Source: Anaeromyxobacteraceae bacterium (GTDB taxonomy: Bacteria; Myxococcota; Myxococcia; Myxococcales; Anaeromyxobacteraceae). Taken from it: DNA of 6,624 nt. A model generated the notes under the pieces. The model did no database searches and was not told the origin of the DNA. It saw nothing but the letters and a program-made list of their open reading frames with translations. The first letter of the stretch is position 1. Every line of letters begins with the position of its first letter. The DNA lies in contig DAIEMM010000346.1 in NCBI GenBank assembly GCA_027349605.1, forward strand, positions 1 to 6,624, given 5' to 3'. Both the position numbers and the translations under genes were made by a program. Shown one piece after another: positions 6,495 through 6,624 of the stretch.

Positions 6495-6624
6495 GTGCCC
6501 CTCTCCGAAGCCATCCGCGCACTCTCCGCCTTCGAGCCCCCGGCCGTTCTCCCGCCGGCCGACCTGGCCCTGCTCGCCGAGGCCCTCGAGGCGAACGGCC
6601 TCGCCCCCATCGCCAGCTACCACC
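6495..6624 (+). CDS. N-terminal fragment of an unidentified protein (gene continues past the window)
   Basis: A GTG start at 6495, nine bases after the stop of the fusion gene, opens a frame with no stop to the window end (43 codons). It begins MPLSEAIRALSAFEPPAVLP and continues with a Leu/Ala-rich helix ending NGLAPIASYH. The pattern of a helix followed by 'NGLAP' faintly recalls the start of the uncharacterised nucleotidyltransferase family (PF14907) often found in glycan loci, but this is too short to call. Close spacing and same strand suggest cotranscription with the fusion gene. No Shine-Dalgarno is evident; TAGAAC overlaps the upstream stop codon. Confidence 0.5.
   Translation, partial: MPLSEAIRALSAFEPPAVLPPADLALLAEALEANGLAPIASYH

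Noticed and set aside
4116..6623. 835-codon open frame on the minus strand
   Set aside because: It is antisense to the fusion gene, whose protein carries complete GT2 and methyltransferase motifs. The minus-strand product is low-complexity (Glu/Gly/Val/Asp then Arg/Pro-rich) and out of frame with the GT4 gene it overlaps. Long antisense frames are expected in DNA with strong G/C third positions.
1..6624. CRISPR array, insertion sequence, tRNA, rRNA or riboswitch
   Set aside because: No spaced direct repeats, terminal inverted repeats, transposase motifs or RNA gene signatures were seen; almost all bases are coding.

Overview
The window is a very GC-rich, gene-dense stretch of bacterial chromosome devoted to building and exporting a surface glycan or glycoconjugate. 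It carries one ABC-type flippase/exporter, two family-2 glycosyltransferases, one family-4 glycosyltransferase, one protein that fuses a family-2 glycosyltransferase to a SAM-dependent methyltransferase, and the first codons of a further gene. GC content, strong G/C third positions, GTG starts and the fusion protein suggest a high-GC Gram-negative such as a myxobacterium-like deltaproteobacterium. That placement is an inference from style; no ribosomal or housekeeping marker is present.

Layout: bases 1-66 hold no recognisable gene apart from a possible C-terminal tail of an upstream reading frame. A plus-strand run of three closely spaced genes follows: the ABC exporter (67-1827), a GT2 enzyme (1838-2839, 10 bases later) and a rhamnosyltransferase-like GT2 enzyme (2859-3779, 19 bases later). 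A GT4 enzyme lies on the minus strand (3788-4888) and converges on this run, with only 8 bases between the two stop codons. An 85-base divergent spacer (4889-4973) separates it from the plus-strand GT2-methyltransferase fusion (4974-6485). A last plus-strand gene starts with GTG at 6495 and runs off the window.

Working model (inference): GT2 and GT4 enzymes add sugars one at a time to a lipid-linked acceptor on the inner face of the membrane. The fusion protein probably charges a polyprenyl phosphate with a sugar and/or methylates a sugar or lipid intermediate. The ABC protein flips the finished lipid-linked oligosaccharide. No polymerase, ligase, oligosaccharyltransferase, initiating phosphoglycosyl transferase or nucleotide-sugar synthesis gene lies in the window, so the final destination (O-antigen, capsule, glycoprotein or other) cannot be decided.

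I see no RNA gene, CRISPR array, insertion sequence, phage gene or attachment site. The region is best read as an ordinary, though varied, polysaccharide locus. The points most worth a second look are the two-enzyme fusion with its proline-rich insert, short slippage-prone repeats inside both plus-strand GT2 genes, and a recurrent TAGAA(C/T) motif just before three start codons.
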